Source: Sphingomonadales bacterium UBA2369
GTDB taxonomy: Bacteria; Pseudomonadota; Alphaproteobacteria; Sphingomonadales; Sphingomonadaceae
DNA length: 64,000 nucleotides
Assembly (NCBI GenBank): GCA_002344055.1
Contig: DDTH01000006.1
Location: 659,037-723,036 of the forward strand
Direction: 5' to 3'
Position numbers and translations under genes: made by a program. The notes beneath the pieces were generated by a model. That model was given only the letters and a program-made list of their open reading frames with translations. It was not told the origin of the DNA and did not search any database. Below are positions 22,513 through 30,037 of this stretch, piece by piece (position 1 is the stretch's first letter; each line of letters opens with the position of its first letter).

Positions 22513-24203
22513 ACCCCAATCAGCCTCCGCACGGCGCGCCGCCGCCATTTCCGCCGCAGGGTCAGCCGCCCTTCAACCCGCATGGCGCGCCGCCGGTGCC
22601 GCGCGATTATGACGATGCCAGCTTCTCGGAAATGGTCCCGTTCGTCTCCCGGAAGATCAAATTGTGGCGCAGCCCGCTTGTCTGGCTGGCCGTTGCGGCG
22701 GCGTTGATCTCCGCTTTCCTGCTTTTCGTCCCGGCCACCATCCTGGGACCCGGCGTCACCAGGAGCCAGAGGCTCGATTATTTCACGCAATTCGCGTTCA
22801 TGGCGATCCTGTTTTTCGTTCTGGCGATACAGCTGGTCGCCTATCTCTATGCGCGGCCCAACCGTTCGATCTTCTTTTACATGTGGTCGTTCGCATTCAC
22901 GGCTCTCATCTTGTGGATACCCTATGCCGCCGAGCCATTCTTCTTCGTCTTCAGGTCGATCGTGCCGGGCACGAATGTCGATCAGCTAGGGGCGAACGCC
23001 GGCTTTTTCGCCACCTTCTGGGCGATGTTCTGGGGCGCGGGATTGATGGAGGAACTGCTCAAGGCGGTTCCGATCCTGATCGGCGCTGCCGTCGCCATCT
23101 CGATCCAGCGCCAGCAGGTTCCTCCGTCTCCGGTCAAGCGCTGGTTCGAAATCCGCGGCCCGCTGGACGGCGTGCTGATGGGGATCTTCGCCGGCGGCGG
23201 TTTCATTCTGATCGAGACGGCGACCCAATATGTGCCGAACGCGGTGATGAACACCTTCAGCGATACAGGTGACCTGGCCGCCAGCTTCATGTCCGGCCTG
23301 TTCCTGCTCGTGTCGCGGGTCATCCGCTCGCTCGCCGGTCACATGGGCTATGCGGCATTGTTCGGCTATTTCATCGGCCTCGCCGTCATTCGCCGGAAGC
23401 GGTCGGTGCAGCTCATCCTGATCGGCTGGCTTGCCTCCGCATTCATCCACGGCATCTGGAACAGCCTCGGCTCGCTCTCTTCGTCGAACGTTCCCCATTA
23501 TATCTGGGCGGCATTCTCGGCTTTGCTTGGCGCCGCCGCTCTGTTGAAGGCGCGGCAGCTGCACCGGAGCATGCATCCGGACGCGCCCGAGACGCACGGG
23601 TCGATCGTGATCGACCGCAGCGGGGCGGGGCAGGCAAAGCCCTATGTGCCGCCAGTTGCGCCGCCGCCGGCTTTTCCGTCAGCCGCGTCGTCACCGCCAG
23701 TGCCCTTTGCGGGCTATGCGCCACCCTCTGCGGCGCCGCCTTTCCCCGGTCATGCCCCCAGCCCGGTACCATTTCCCGGCTATGCGCAACCGCCGGCACC
23801 GTTCGGCGGGCAACCACAGCAACCTTTCGCGGGCTATGCCTCCAACGCGCAGCCGGCTCCGCCTGCGGCGCCCGTCCAGCCCGAGCCTGAAGATGCCGCG
23901 CAACAGCCGGTAATGCTGGCCATTGCCGGGCAGTGGATCGCGCTCGATGCGGGCGTGGTGGTCGATCTCGGCGTCATCCCGGCGTTGGCCGGCCGCGGTG
24001 CGGGCATGCGGGGCGATGTCGTGGCGCATCCAAGCCGGCCGGGTGTGCTCGGCCTGCGCAATTCCGGCGGCTGGCCATGGACTGCCTATCTGCGTGACGG
24101 CACGACCCAGCATATCGACCGCGAACAGAATATCCGGCTCGCGCCGGGGGTCCGGATCGATTTCGGCGGCGGGGTGATCGGCGACGTGGTGGCGCGGGGC
24201 TGA
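22509..24203 (+). CDS. PrsW-like intramembrane metalloprotease with C-terminal beta module (copy 2)
   Basis: 564 residues, starting at GTG overlapping the stop of copy 1 (GTGA). Same plan: TM core with MEELLK (Glu181, Glu182, Lys185), FILIE (Glu236), GHMGY (His278) and IHGIWN (His314), a long Pro-rich linker with repeated PFAGYA/FPGYA units (380-445), and the C-terminal beta module (about 465-560). The TM cores of the two copies align end to end, so this is a tandem duplication that has kept all presumed catalytic residues in both. It may form a heteromer with copy 1. Confidence 0.88.
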   Translation: MNPNQPPHGAPPPFPPQGQPPFNPHGAPPVPRDYDDASFSEMVPFVSRKIKLWRSPLVWLAVAAALISAFLLFVPATILGPGVTRSQRLDYFTQFAFMAILFFVLAIQLVAYLYARPNRSIFFYMWSFAFTALILWIPYAAEPFFFVFRSIVPGTNVDQLGANAGFFATFWAMFWGAGLMEELLKAVPILIGAAVAISIQRQQVPPSPVKRWFEIRGPLDGVLMGIFAGGGFILIETATQYVPNAVMNTFSDTGDLAASFMSGLFLLVSRVIRSLAGHMGYAALFGYFIGLAVIRRKRSVQLILIGWLASAFIHGIWNSLGSLSSSNVPHYIWAAFSALLGAAALLKARQLHRSMHPDAPETHGSIVIDRSGAGQAKPYVPPVAPPPAFPSAASSPPVPFAGYAPPSAAPPFPGHAPSPVPFPGYAQPPAPFGGQPQQPFAGYASNAQPAPPAAPVQPEPEDAAQQPVMLAIAGQWIALDAGVVVDLGVIPALAGRGAGMRGDVVAHPSRPGVLGLRNSGGWPWTAYLRDGTTQHIDREQNIRLAPGVRIDFGGGVIGDVVARG

Positions 24204-24207
24204 GACG

Positions 24208-24894
24208 ATGGCGCTCGATCTCGACAGGACGGCTCTGGTCCGCCGGCAATTGCAGGTCGTGCTGATGCTCGACTGTTCGGGTTCGATGCGCGGCGATCGT
24301 ATCGCGTCCCTGAGTTACGCCCTGCTGACCGCGCTGCCGGATCTGAAGGAAGCGGCGGGCGACAATCCGGAGGTCGACGTCCGGGTGCGCGTGCTCGCCT
24401 TTGGCTCGGCTCCGCACTGGCTGACCGCCGGGGCCGTGCCGGTCGAGGAACTGGTTTGGCCGGATCTTCATGCCGAAGGCCACACCGCGATGGGCGCGGC
24501 GCTTGAAATGGTCGCCGATACGCTGGCCGAGGATGCGGCGGCGACCCGCCAATTGCCTCCCGTGCTGGTGCTCGCCTCTGACGGCTACCCGACCGACGAT
24601 ATCGGCGCCGGCATCCGCGCCCTGATGGCTACCCCCGAAGGTGCAGCCGCGACCCGCATCGCGATCGCGATCGGCAGCGACGCGGGCTTGGCTATCCTCA
24701 ACAAGTTCATCGCCAACCCCGCTTTGCCGCCGCTGCGGGCCAGCAATGCGGCCGAACTCGCGCAGTTCATCCGCTGGGCGACGACGGCGCCGGTGAAGCT
24801 GGCCTCGTCGCCGATCGCCAGTGACGATCCGATGGCCGCGCTCGCGCGCAGCCGCCCGGTCGACACCAGCCCGGTCAGCGATATTATCTGGTAG
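24208..24894 (+). CDS. vWA-domain protein (TerY/YegL-like)
   Basis: 228 residues, almost entirely one von Willebrand A domain with a complete MIDAS: DCSGS (22-26), Thr93 in GHTAMG and SDG (Asp125 at 124-126). The short DxSGSM-first layout and position behind a kinase/phosphatase pair match TerY and YegL, which act as metal-dependent protein-binding adaptors in the cytosol. The C-terminal tail (195-228) is Ser/Pro/Asp-rich. Four bases separate it from PrsW copy 2. The TerY-P triad is usually tied to stress or phage-related chemistry, but no ter genes are in the window. Confidence 0.9.
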   Translation: MALDLDRTALVRRQLQVVLMLDCSGSMRGDRIASLSYALLTALPDLKEAAGDNPEVDVRVRVLAFGSAPHWLTAGAVPVEELVWPDLHAEGHTAMGAALEMVADTLAEDAAATRQLPPVLVLASDGYPTDDIGAGIRALMATPEGAAATRIAIAIGSDAGLAILNKFIANPALPPLRASNAAELAQFIRWATTAPVKLASSPIASDDPMAALARSRPVDTSPVSDIIW

Positions 24895-24906
24895 GAAGGA
24901 GCAAAT

Positions 24907-26187
24907 ATGTCGGTCCAGGATCGCCTTCTCGTCCTGCTCAATCAGGCCCGCCAGACCGGCGGTGACGCCGCCCTGCGCGATGCCGCGGGGCTGCGCTCGC
25001 GACTGAGCAGCCAGGCGCCGGACCTGTATGGCGAGATTCAGGCGCTGGCCGCCGCCTTGGCGATGGGTGCGCCGGTGCGGATTGCCGGGGCGGTCGATGC
25101 CGATGCGGAGCGTGCCGCGATCGCTGCCGACATCGCCCGTCAGGAGCGGTTGTCGCTGAGTGTGGTCGAACCCGGCCTCGCCGTCGCCTGCCTCGGCGGC
25201 GCGGGTATCGGCCCGGCCGACGCATCTGCCGCGCCTCCCGCGGGCGGGGATGATTGGGCCGGCGACAGCATAGTGGTCGGGGCGGCCGAAAGTGCTGCCC
25301 CGCCGCACCGGCCCGGCGACGACGGCTGGGTGGGCGACAGCGTCGCTGTCGGCACGGAGGCATCGACACCTCAGCCGCAAAGTCTCGACAAAGGAGCCTA
25401 TCCTCCGCCCGAACCCGCCGCGTCTCCCCCACCCTTTGCACCCCCGCCGCCCTTTGCGGCCCCTCCGCCATTTGCGCCGCCGCAGCCCGCCCACTATCCG
25501 CCACCCCAGGGTGGCTACGGGCAAGGCGGCTACGGCCCGGGCGTCAATCCGTATGGCGGCGCGGTCGCGCGGCCCTTCTACGCGCAGACCTGGTTCTTCG
25601 CTCTGGTCGCCGCGTTCATCATCGCCGCCGCCGTCGGCTATACAGTCTGGCGGAACTGGGGCGGCAGCACGACGACCACCAGCAATGCCCCGCAGCCCGG
25701 GCCAAATCCTGGACGCACCCCTCCGGGGCCGCAACCGCCGGTGACGCCGCCGCAGACCGGCAATGCCCCCCGGCCCGGCGGACCGACGCTCAGCGCGGTC
25801 GGCGGACCGACCGTGCGCCTGCCTCTGCAGACGCTGGCGGACGGCCGGATCGGCATCGGGTTCCGCGTAATGGCGCAATCGGGTCCGATCGACGGGATGA
25901 TTGTCCTGCCGCGCGGCGGCTGGGATGGCGAGACCATGGTGTTTGCGAGCAACGGTGCTGGCGCGCGCTCCGTCGGGACGGGACGGCTGATGCTGGAGGT
26001 GGCTGACGATAACACTCCGTCACGCGGCACGCAGGTGCAATGGCAGCAGGACGGGGTCGGCGCGGGTGCGACCGAGATCGCGTTCGCCAGCGAGGCCGGA
26101 AATGCCGATGTCGTCTTGTCCGGCGCCGGCATGTGCATTGCCGATCCGGAAAGCGGGCAGATCATCGGTTGCGGGCAGATCGAGTGA
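24907..26187 (+). CDS. Single-span membrane protein with helical N-domain and Pro-rich stalk
   Basis: 426 residues. The N-terminal helical domain (1-95) resembles that of the next gene. Two copies of a GDD-W-GDS-VG motif follow (114-125 and 137-149), then a Pro/Phe/Tyr-rich stalk (165-225), one TM helix (229-248), a second Pro/Thr-rich linker, and an extracytoplasmic beta-rich domain (about 290-426) with two cysteines near its end (MCIADPESGQIIGC) that could form a disulfide. AGGAGC sits upstream of the ATG. Type II topology with a long cytoplasmic part would let it be phosphorylated inside and sense outside. No family recognised. Confidence 0.75.
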   Translation: MSVQDRLLVLLNQARQTGGDAALRDAAGLRSRLSSQAPDLYGEIQALAAALAMGAPVRIAGAVDADAERAAIAADIARQERLSLSVVEPGLAVACLGGAGIGPADASAAPPAGGDDWAGDSIVVGAAESAAPPHRPGDDGWVGDSVAVGTEASTPQPQSLDKGAYPPPEPAASPPPFAPPPPFAAPPPFAPPQPAHYPPPQGGYGQGGYGPGVNPYGGAVARPFYAQTWFFALVAAFIIAAAVGYTVWRNWGGSTTTTSNAPQPGPNPGRTPPGPQPPVTPPQTGNAPRPGGPTLSAVGGPTVRLPLQTLADGRIGIGFRVMAQSGPIDGMIVLPRGGWDGETMVFASNGAGARSVGTGRLMLEVADDNTPSRGTQVQWQQDGVGAGATEIAFASEAGNADVVLSGAGMCIADPESGQIIGCGQIE

Positions 26188-26191
26188 CGCG

Positions 26192-27310
26192 ATGAACGCT
26201 ACCCCCGCCAATCCCTATGATCTGATCGCGGCGGACCTGCGCGGCCTGGCCGAGCAGGAGGGGGCGGCCTTGTGGCAGGACCGGCACCGGCTGACCGGGC
26301 TGATGCTGGATCACCAGCCGGAGCTGCGCCGCGAGATCAAGACGATGGCCTCGGCGGTCGAACTGGGCGTGGCGCAGGCGTTGGCCGATGGCGACCGCAG
26401 CCTGGCCGGCATTGCCATCGACCGGCAGGCGGCGCTGATGGAATCGGAAATCGGCCTGCGGGCCGAAGTCGCGCAGAATGTCGTGCGGGCCATCGCCCAC
26501 GCGCTCAATCTCGGCCCCTTGCCCAGCGTCTATGTGCAGGATCTGGGTCCGCGCTCCGCTCCGCGCGGCAGCGACCCGCGTCATGCCATGCCGCCGCAGC
26601 CAGTCGCGGCGCCGCCGCCCCAGCCCGCGTGGAGCAGCCCCTACACCTCCCAGCCCATCCCACCGCAACACCATTCGCAGCCGCGTGGGGGCGGACCCAG
26701 TCTCGGCATGATCGCTGCCATGCTGGGCGGCGTCCTGGTCCTTGTGCTGGGCATCATCTTCGTACCCCAGATGATGCGCGGCTCGGCTGCCGCCACGAAT
26801 GTCGCGGCGCCGACGCGTCCGCCCGCCAATGCCAGCATGGGTTATGGCAACGAACTCGCCGATTTTCGCGTTCCGGCGCAATCGACCCTGCAGTCGAATG
26901 TCGGCTCCGCCACCCCGCTCGACATTCCCGCCGGCCGCCGCGTGACCACCGAACAGGTGCGCGAGCTGATGGCCAGCGGCAATCCGCTCCTCGTCGATGT
27001 GCTCGATGGCGCTCACGGTCGCACTCTGACCGGCGCCCACTGGGTCCCTGCCATTGGCCGCGGTGGCACCTTCACGGACGAGCATCAGGTGAACGGCAAG
27101 ACGGCGATCGACAGCCTGACCGGCGGCGACACCGGCCGGGCGCTGATTTTCTACTGCATCGGCGCGAATTGCTGGGAATCCTACAACGCCACGCTCCGCG
27201 CCGCGGCGATGGGCTATACCAATCTCCATTGGTATCGCGGCGGCCTGCAGGCGTGGGAGGATGCCGGCCTGCCGATGCAGGCGCTCGGCGCCCCGCTCGG
27301 CGGAAATTAG
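26192..27310 (+). CDS. Membrane-anchored rhodanese-like protein, last gene of operon
   Basis: 372 residues. The N-terminal helical domain (about 10-110) matches that of the preceding protein in length and pattern (PELRREIKTMASAVELG against DLYGEIQALAAALAMG). A Pro-rich linker, one TM helix (172-192) and an extracytoplasmic rhodanese fold (245-365) follow. The active loop is YCIGANCW (Cys322, Cys327, Trp328) with GYTNLHWYRGGLQAWEDAGLP behind it, close to the CXXCW-motif rhodanese-like proteins known from PQQ-dependent pathways. The ATG is 4 bases after the previous stop. It ends in a 4-base convergent overlap. Likely a periplasmic thiol or persulfide function. Confidence 0.82.
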   Translation: MNATPANPYDLIAADLRGLAEQEGAALWQDRHRLTGLMLDHQPELRREIKTMASAVELGVAQALADGDRSLAGIAIDRQAALMESEIGLRAEVAQNVVRAIAHALNLGPLPSVYVQDLGPRSAPRGSDPRHAMPPQPVAAPPPQPAWSSPYTSQPIPPQHHSQPRGGGPSLGMIAAMLGGVLVLVLGIIFVPQMMRGSAAATNVAAPTRPPANASMGYGNELADFRVPAQSTLQSNVGSATPLDIPAGRRVTTEQVRELMASGNPLLVDVLDGAHGRTLTGAHWVPAIGRGGTFTDEHQVNGKTAIDSLTGGDTGRALIFYCIGANCWESYNATLRAAAMGYTNLHWYRGGLQAWEDAGLPMQALGAPLGGN

Positions 27311-28425
27311 GCTTTCGGCGCCAGCCTTTTCGCGACCTGCCGCCGCGCCCGGCGCCATTCCTCGCGGGCCTGAATCGCCTTGTAGCGCGCGCCGTCGCCC
27401 AGCCCCAGCTGGACGCGGTGCATCCACCAGGTGCCGAGCCGGCCCTGATCCAGCTCATCGAGCATGAAGCGGCCGGACAAAGCGCTCGTAACGATCCGGA
27501 ACAAGGCCTGTGCCTTTCGGTCGCTCGCGAGCCGTTCGCGAAAGGCCTGATCCAGAGTGAGATCAAACAGCCACTCACACAGAAGCAAGGTCAGCGTGCT
27601 CGCTCGCCCGGCATCCATCGTTTCCGCGGCATCGTGCAGTCGCGCCACCTCTCCCGGCGTCTGGCGGGACAGGAGGGCCGCCATGTCCGCGAGCCATTTC
27701 AGCCGGAACCAGCCGCTCCAGCCGCCATGCACGGCGAGGTAGGCGTAAAGTTCCGTCGTCGCGAGCGTCGGAAAGACGAGGCCGTCTCCGATCGTCACGT
27801 CCTGGCGCGGACTGGCCATGCCGATGCCGGGAATCAGCAGGGGATGGTCCGCCAGCCCGTCATGCAGTTCGATCACGCGGCCGCCCGCATCGCGCCAGAC
27901 CGATTCCTTGGCCGTGGCATGCCAGCGCAGCAACCCTTCCATCCCGTCCCGCGGCTCCGGGATGATGCAGGTGAAGCCTTCCGCCGCCAGCAATCCGGCG
28001 GCTTCGGCTACGGCGCCCTCCGCGACCAGTATGTCGATGTCCCATGCCGATTTGACCAGCGGATTGCCGTAGGCGAGCTGGCCGAGCGTCAGCCCCTTGA
28101 TGAACAGCAGATCCACATTGGCGTCGGCAAAGCGGCGCTGCAGCCGGGCCATCGCCACCGCTGCCTGCATGTTCGTCGCCTTGGCCTGGTCGGCGCGCGC
28201 CTGCAGCGGTCCGGCAAGTTCGGGCGGCAGCGCGACGCCTGCCTGCGACAGTGCCCGCCACGCCAGCCCCTCGATCCGGTGCCGCCGGAAAAGGCGGGCC
28301 ACAATGTCCCAATCGGCCCCGGCGGCCAGTGCGCGGACTGTCTCGCCCTGCGCGGGGGTCAGATCAGGCGCGCAACAGGCGGCGGCGAGGCGGAGGGGAT
28401 CGGGAGGTGGCGGGGTGGTGTCCAT
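27307..28425 (-). CDS. Nucleotidyltransferase-fold protein (NTP_transf_5 family)
   Basis: 372 residues. The nucleotidyltransferase core is visible in FIKGLTLGQLAYGNP (about 108-122) and SAWDIDILV (about 125-133), where the two Asp of DID bind metal. That pattern and the helical C-terminus match the uncharacterised family PF14907, often found beside polysaccharide or peptide-modifying genes. The C-terminus is basic (ARRQVAKRLAPKA). It stands alone between the signalling island and a tRNA gene. Substrate unknown. Confidence 0.78.
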   Translation of the reverse strand: MDTTPPPPDPLRLAAACCAPDLTPAQGETVRALAAGADWDIVARLFRRHRIEGLAWRALSQAGVALPPELAGPLQARADQAKATNMQAAVAMARLQRRFADANVDLLFIKGLTLGQLAYGNPLVKSAWDIDILVAEGAVAEAAGLLAAEGFTCIIPEPRDGMEGLLRWHATAKESVWRDAGGRVIELHDGLADHPLLIPGIGMASPRQDVTIGDGLVFPTLATTELYAYLAVHGGWSGWFRLKWLADMAALLSRQTPGEVARLHDAAETMDAGRASTLTLLLCEWLFDLTLDQAFRERLASDRKAQALFRIVTSALSGRFMLDELDQGRLGTWWMHRVQLGLGDGARYKAIQAREEWRRARRQVAKRLAPKA

Positions 28426-28487
28426 CTGGCGGGCAGCCCTCCCTCACGCGCGCATTCCGGCTTGCCAGCCGAAGCTTCAGCGAAGGC

Positions 28488-28563
28488 TGGTGGAGCTGAG
28501 GAGGATCGAACTCCTGACCTCTGCAGTGCGATTGCAGCGCTCTCCCATCTGAGCTACAGCCCC
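28488..28563 (-). tRNA. tRNA-Ala (anticodon CGC)
   Basis: A 76-base cloverleaf read on the minus strand with encoded CCA. The acceptor GGGGCTG pairs with CAGCTCC and contains the G3:U70 pair that marks alanine tRNAs. D arm GCTC...GAGC, anticodon stem CTGCA/TGCAG with loop ATCGCAC (anticodon CGC, reading GCG codons), and T loop TTCGATC are all regular. No disruption is seen at its 3' end, so nothing is integrated here. Confidence 0.95.
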
Positions 28564-28609
28564 GCGCCTTTTGCCAGGAAGGGTGGGACCCATCCCGCGC
28601 GAAGGCGCC

Positions 28610-28638
28610 CAGATAGCGATGCCTTGGCCTGCTGGCAA
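28610..28638 (-). promoter_or_regulatory. Sigma-70-type promoter of tRNA-Ala
   Basis: On the minus strand, TTGCCA (28638-28633), 17 bases, TATCTG (28615-28610), placing the start about 40 bases ahead of the mature tRNA. Good match in spacing, moderate in sequence. Confidence 0.5.
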
Positions 28639-28709
28639 TGGCGTGTTGCGGGCTTCCGGTGGAGCGAAAAGACGCGTAGCGTTTCGCGACTGATCCCGGA
28701 GGCTGAAGC

Positions 28710-29702
28710 ATGACCATCACCCGCGCCTGGACCCTCAAGCAGCGTCCGCAAGGCGTGCCGACGCACGCCGATTTCGAGCTGAAGACGCTTGAGCTGCCGC
28801 CGCTCGGCGAGGGCGAGGTGCGCGTTGCCAACGAATGGCTCAGCGTCGATCCCTACATGCGCGGGCGGATGAACGACGTGAAGTCCTATGTCCCGCCTTT
28901 CCAGCTTGGCGAGCCGATGGATGGCGGCGCGGTCGGCCGCGTGATCGAAAGCCGCGCCGACGGCTATGCCGAGGGCGATCTCGTCCAGCACATGCTCGGC
29001 TGGCGCGACGTGGCGCAGGCCCCGGCGGCGGCGTTCAACAAGCTCCCCGCGCTCGGCGTCGCCGACCATCAATGGCTCGGCAATCTCGGCCTGACCGGCG
29101 GTACGGCCTATTGGGGCCTGCTCGACGCGGCCGAGGCGAAGGAAGGCGAGACGGTGTTCGTCTCCGCCGCTGCTGGCGCTGTCGGCTCGGCGGTGGTGCA
29201 GATCGCCAAGGCCAGGGGTATGACGGTCATCGGCTCGGCCGGCGGCGGGGAGAAATGCGCCTGGGTGAAGGAACTCGGCGCCGACGCGGTGATCGATTAC
29301 AAGGCCGGTTCGATCGTGAAGGGCCTGCTCGCGGCCGCACCCAAGGGCATCGACGTCTATTTCGACAATGTCGGCGGCGACCATCTCGACGCTGCTCTGG
29401 CGGCCGCGCGCAGCAATGCCCGCTTCGCGATTTGCGGCCTGATCGAAGGCTATAACAGCGCCGAGCCGATGGGCCTGCGCTATCTGGCTCGCGTGATCGC
29501 GGCCCGCATCACGATCCGCGGTTTCCTGTTCCCGGACTATATGGGCCGCATGGCCGAATTCTACGCCGAGATGGGCCCGCTGGTGGCGAGCGGCAAAGTC
29601 ACGTCGCGCGAAACGATCCACGACGGAATCGAGGCGATGCCCGACGCTTTCCTCGGCCTGTTCACTGGGGCGAACACCGGCAAGATGCTGGTTCGGGTTT
29701 AA
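28710..29702 (+). CDS. NADP-dependent oxidoreductase (zinc-independent MDR, CurA/leukotriene-dehydrogenase type)
   Basis: 330 residues of a medium-chain dehydrogenase/reductase without the zinc-binding residues. SVDPYMRGRMN (about 49-59), AAAGAVGSAVVQIAK (nucleotide-binding, about 153-167) and YFDNVGGDHLDAAL (about 222-235) are signatures of the 2-alkenal / prostaglandin reductase group, which reduces the double bond of enals and enones with NADPH. ATG follows a GGAGG site. Single-gene unit, convergent with the small 112-residue gene (4-base overlap). Confidence 0.9.
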   Translation: MTITRAWTLKQRPQGVPTHADFELKTLELPPLGEGEVRVANEWLSVDPYMRGRMNDVKSYVPPFQLGEPMDGGAVGRVIESRADGYAEGDLVQHMLGWRDVAQAPAAAFNKLPALGVADHQWLGNLGLTGGTAYWGLLDAAEAKEGETVFVSAAAGAVGSAVVQIAKARGMTVIGSAGGGEKCAWVKELGADAVIDYKAGSIVKGLLAAAPKGIDVYFDNVGGDHLDAALAAARSNARFAICGLIEGYNSAEPMGLRYLARVIAARITIRGFLFPDYMGRMAEFYAEMGPLVASGKVTSRETIHDGIEAMPDAFLGLFTGANTGKMLVRV

Positions 29703-30037
29703 GGATTGGTAGGAAACAGGCCTGGCGCCTTCCGTCGCGCGGCGCGTGTGGCGCGCAGGAAGTCGGCGTCGCTGAAATCGCCCGTAATTTCCTTCAGCGT
29801 TGCGACGACCTGATCCAGCAGCGCGCGCTCATTCATGCCAGACCCGGGCGGCAGTACCCTAAGGTGATTGCGCACCTGGCCCAGATTGCTGGCCACGAGG
29901 AGCCAGTCTTCGAACCTTGGCTTTCCGTGCGGAGCGAGAATCTGGGCAGCCTGACGAAGAAGCCTCTCACAGTCGCCCACAGACAGAGAGGACTGCTGGG
30001 CCTCCCGATGCCCGATCTGTTTTTGCATCCGGCTCAT
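29699..30037 (-). CDS. Small helical protein coupled to udgX
   Basis: 112 residues. The ATG at 30037 overlaps the udgX stop (ATGA), which fixes the start against a much longer spurious frame antisense to nothing else. It is basic and helical at the N-terminus (MSRMQKQIGHREAQQ), with EDWLLVASNLGQVRNHLR in the middle and RATRAARRKAPGLFP near the end. There is no TM segment or metal site. I recognise no family; coupling suggests a role with UdgX, but it may simply be co-transcribed. Confidence 0.6.
   Translation of the reverse strand: MSRMQKQIGHREAQQSSLSVGDCERLLRQAAQILAPHGKPRFEDWLLVASNLGQVRNHLRVLPPGSGMNERALLDQVVATLKEITGDFSDADFLRATRAARRKAPGLFPTNP

Noticed and set aside
22020..23900. Pro-rich tandem repeats as a DNA repeat or CRISPR-like array
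   Set aside because: They are in-frame coding linkers of the PrsW-like proteins with variable units, no spacers and no cas genes nearby.
28488..28563. tRNA-Ala as an attachment site for a genomic island
   Set aside because: No integrase, no direct repeat of the tRNA 3' end and no change of composition toward either side.
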